Origin: Candidatus Gastranaerophilales bacterium
GTDB lineage: Bacteria > Cyanobacteriota > Vampirovibrionia > Gastranaerophilales > Gastranaerophilaceae
Assembly: GCA_944322675.1 (NCBI GenBank)
Contig: CALUPO010000007.1
Span: 58,538-122,537 of the forward strand
DNA: 64,000 bases
Direction of reading: 5' to 3'
Each line of letters starts with the position of its first letter. The stretch's first letter is position 1. Under the pieces are notes generated by a model, which saw nothing but the letters and a program-made list of their open reading frames with translations, was not told the DNA's origin and ran no database searches. This document shows, piece by piece, positions 62,499 to 64,000 of this stretch. Position numbers and translations under genes: made by a program.

Positions 62499-63119
62499 TT
62501 ACCACTTTCCAAAATGCATTTTTTGTTTTGCATTATAATTGACTTGTTCTACAACTTGATTATCACAAGCCGGATACCCGAGTCCAATATAACAAGATAA
62601 AAGATAATTTGAAGGAGCATTTACTATTTTTGCAACATTTAAACCTTCTTCTCCTACAGGAATCCTCATTGAACATGCAAGTCCCTCAGCAGTGGCACTT
62701 AAAAATATATTTTGAATAACACACCAAATAGATGCAAAAGGATTTAAAGAACTAACAGACACAGGTTTCATAACTTTAGCATTTGATTTAAAAAAAGGTA
62801 AAATAATATGAGAGGCATTATATAGCATTGAATATTGTCTTGGCATTGCAATTGCATACATTTTTTGTTGTAAAGTACCATCTTCAAGAGTCTGTTTTAA
62901 AATTTCAAGAGTTGGTTCAACACCTTGTTTCCCAAATTTAAGAACATTTTCTTTATCTTCTTTATCTTTAATTATAACAAATTCCCAATTCCTTAAATGG
63001 TCATGTGTAGGAGCTTTTAATCCAGCATTTATAATTTTTTCAAGAATTTCATCAGAAACAATTTTATTTTCAAAGTCTCTTACAATTCTTCTTTTTTCAA
63101 TAGCCTCATATAATTCCAT
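62499..63119 (-). CDS. nitroreductase-family flavoprotein
   Basis: The 206 residues show the nitroreductase fold: Ile-Glu-Lys-Arg-Arg-Ile-Val-Arg-Asp-Phe (6-15), Gly-Leu-Lys-Ala-Pro-Thr-His-Asp, Trp-Glu-Phe-Val-Ile-Ile, Ala-Thr-Ala-Glu-Gly-Leu-Ala-Cys near residue 145 and Gly-Leu-Gly-Tyr-Pro-Ala near the end. It binds FMN and reduces nitro compounds, quinones or similar acceptors with NAD(P)H. It is divergent from the FMN reductase at 63264, and the MerR-type site at 63189-63219 lies between them, so it could share control. Confidence 0.93.
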   Translation of the reverse strand: MELYEAIEKRRIVRDFENKIVSDEILEKIINAGLKAPTHDHLRNWEFVIIKDKEDKENVLKFGKQGVEPTLEILKQTLEDGTLQQKMYAIAMPRQYSMLYNASHIILPFFKSNAKVMKPVSVSSLNPFASIWCVIQNIFLSATAEGLACSMRIPVGEEGLNVAKIVNAPSNYLLSCYIGLGYPACDNQVVEQVNYNAKQKMHFGKW

Positions 63120-63188
63120 TTATTTTTATCTCCTATTATAATTATTAATTTTAATCAAATTGTAAAATAAGTATATTAAATTAACAAC

Positions 63189-63219
63189 TTGACTTAGAGT
63201 TGCTATAAGGTATTAAAAT
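63189..63219 (+). promoter_or_regulatory. MerR-type promoter for the FMN reductase gene
   Basis: TTGACT (63189-63194), spacer of 19 bp beginning TAGAGTTGCTATAAGG, TAAAAT (63214-63219), about 45 bp before ATG 63264. Same architecture as the sites at 39772, 43510 and 46011, but on the plus strand and 17 kb away from the regulator gene. Confidence 0.85.
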
Positions 63220-63263
63220 AATAAAAAAAGGTTTTTAAAGTAAAAAAATAAAAGGAGATGAAT

Positions 63264-63794
63264 ATGAAAATACTTGTTATTACAGGAAGTCCAAGAAAAA
63301 ATGGAAATTCAAATACACTTGCAGACAACTTTATAAAAGGAGCTAAAGAAGCAGGGCATATTGTTGAAAGATTTGATGCAGCATTCAAAAACGTCCATCC
63401 ATGTGTTGCCTGTAATAAATGTGGTATGAATGGAGAGTGTGTTTTTAAAGATGACTTTGAATTTGTAAAAAATAATATTATAAATTCAGATGCTGTTGTT
63501 TTTACAACTCCAATGTATTATTTTGGAATATCAAGTCAAATTAAAACAGTAATTGATAGATTTTATGCAATAAACGGCAAAATTCATGTTCCTAAAAAAG
63601 CCATTTTAATTGTTACCTATGCAGATCATTCAATGAAAGATGCACATCCTATTATAAGTCATTATGAAACTCTTCTTGAATATCTTGGATGGTCAGATTC
63701 AGGTAAAATTATAGTACCTGATGTTTGGAAAGAAGGTGATATTAATAACACACAATATCCTGAGCAAGCTTATAAATTAGGCAAAAATATATAA
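63264..63794 (+). CDS. NADPH-dependent FMN reductase / flavodoxin-family protein
   Basis: The 176-residue protein starts Met-Lys-Ile-Leu-Val-Ile-Thr-Gly-Ser-Pro-Arg-Lys-Asn-Gly-Asn-Ser-Asn-Thr, the FMN phosphate loop, and has Cys-Val-Ala-Cys-Asn-Lys-Cys-Gly (about 47-54) and Thr-Pro-Met-Tyr-Tyr-Phe-Gly. It is the same broad family as the protein at 39829-40461. AAAGGAG six bases before ATG 63264 favours this start over the ATG two codons upstream. It is driven by a MerR-type promoter, consistent with a redox or electrophile response. Confidence 0.93.
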   Translation: MKILVITGSPRKNGNSNTLADNFIKGAKEAGHIVERFDAAFKNVHPCVACNKCGMNGECVFKDDFEFVKNNIINSDAVVFTTPMYYFGISSQIKTVIDRFYAINGKIHVPKKAILIVTYADHSMKDAHPIISHYETLLEYLGWSDSGKIIVPDVWKEGDINNTQYPEQAYKLGKNI

Positions 63795-63851
63795 GGTAGG
63801 TTACTTTCTTGGATTATGCAGTGTTCGGAACTATGCAACTTTGTTTTACAA

Positions 63852-63964
63852 TTTTTTTAAGAATTATTTAAAAATATTTTAATGTCCTCCGGATGGGGTT
63901 ACTTTGTTTATTTTTTTTAAGAATTATTTAAAATTAATTTAATGTCCTCCGGACGGGGCAACTG
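63852..63964. repeat. direct repeat with a 60-bp period at the right edge
   Basis: Bases 63852-63904 and 63912-63964 are about 53-bp copies differing at a handful of positions; AAGAATTATTTAAA and AATGTCCTCCGGA are identical in both. A related piece (GGTTACTTTCTTGGATT at 63799-63815 versus GGCAACTGTCTTGGATT at 63957-63973) suggests the array may continue beyond the window. Confidence 0.8.
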
Positions 63965-64000
63965 TCTTGGATTTGCTCCACGCTCACAGAGTCTCACCTT

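Overview
This is a strongly AT-rich bacterial chromosome window with densely packed genes on both strands. There is no plasmid, phage or CRISPR signature, and there are two tRNA genes. It carries flagellar/type III export-gate genes (fliO, fliP, fliQ, fliR) next to ftsZ, a Maf/DUF115 motility-associated glycosyltransferase, a B12-dependent ribonucleotide reductase, TatAC, and a membrane arm resembling respiratory complex I. Together with lineage-type multi-pass membrane proteins, this best fits an anaerobic gut-type member of Gastranaerophilales (Melainabacteria/Vampirovibrionia). That placement is an inference from gene content, not from a marker tree.

Layout. 1-5.2 kb: two paralogous proteins of unknown function with a shared Thr-Trp-Cys core and helical repeats, flanking a CDP-glucose-type nucleotidyltransferase. 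5.3-9.4 kb: class II RNR, a family 2 glycosyltransferase and DAHP synthase. 9.4-16.4 kb: a probable small RNA, a TPR protein, a membrane protein, a Maf glycosyltransferase, and a class A beta-lactamase gene enclosed by a 28-bp inverted repeat, then tRNA-Asp. 16.5-23.5 kb: a seven-gene operon in the order nuoA-H-J-K-L-M-N with no peripheral-arm genes, whose proteins lack most of the charged residues needed for proton pumping. 23.6-31.9 kb: secreted TPR and PpiC proteins, a frameshifted SGNH hydrolase, XRE regulator, leuB, coaX, an esterase, tRNA-Gln, a CoA-disulfide-reductase/rhodanese fusion under a palindromic operator, GNAT and MmcQ proteins.

31.9-40.5 kb is one long leftward gene string: a Tat-targeted aldo/keto reductase (broken by one in-frame TGA), a membrane polyferredoxin, tatA, tatC, a membrane protein, larB, a short larC, a CbiM/NikM metal-uptake component and larE (nickel-pincer cofactor synthesis). 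40.8-47.1 kb: cupin and Hcp, then a MerR regulator between an acetyltransferase and a DXS-like transketolase. 47.2-51.5 kb: leuC-ribE-ribBA-GNAT. 51.7-57.4 kb: a double-SpoA switch protein, fliO-P-Q, a secretin-N-like protein, fliR, ftsZ. 57.4-64 kb: pabA with a pabBC fusion, lrgAB, an unannotated 55-residue gene, sugar acetyltransferase, nucleotidyltransferase, nitroreductase, FMN reductase, and a 60-bp-period repeat at the right edge.

The main regulatory result is a MerR regulon. Four promoters share a near-identical operator and the abnormal 19-bp spacer diagnostic of MerR activators, and they drive the reductase-polyferredoxin-Tat string, the acetyltransferase, the DXS-like gene and the FMN reductase. 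A single redox or electrophile signal may therefore control several scattered redox genes. The two most unusual objects are the degenerate complex I membrane arm and the Thr-Trp-Cys repeat proteins. Three genes are interrupted, two of them at homopolymers, so sequence error must be excluded before calling them pseudogenes.
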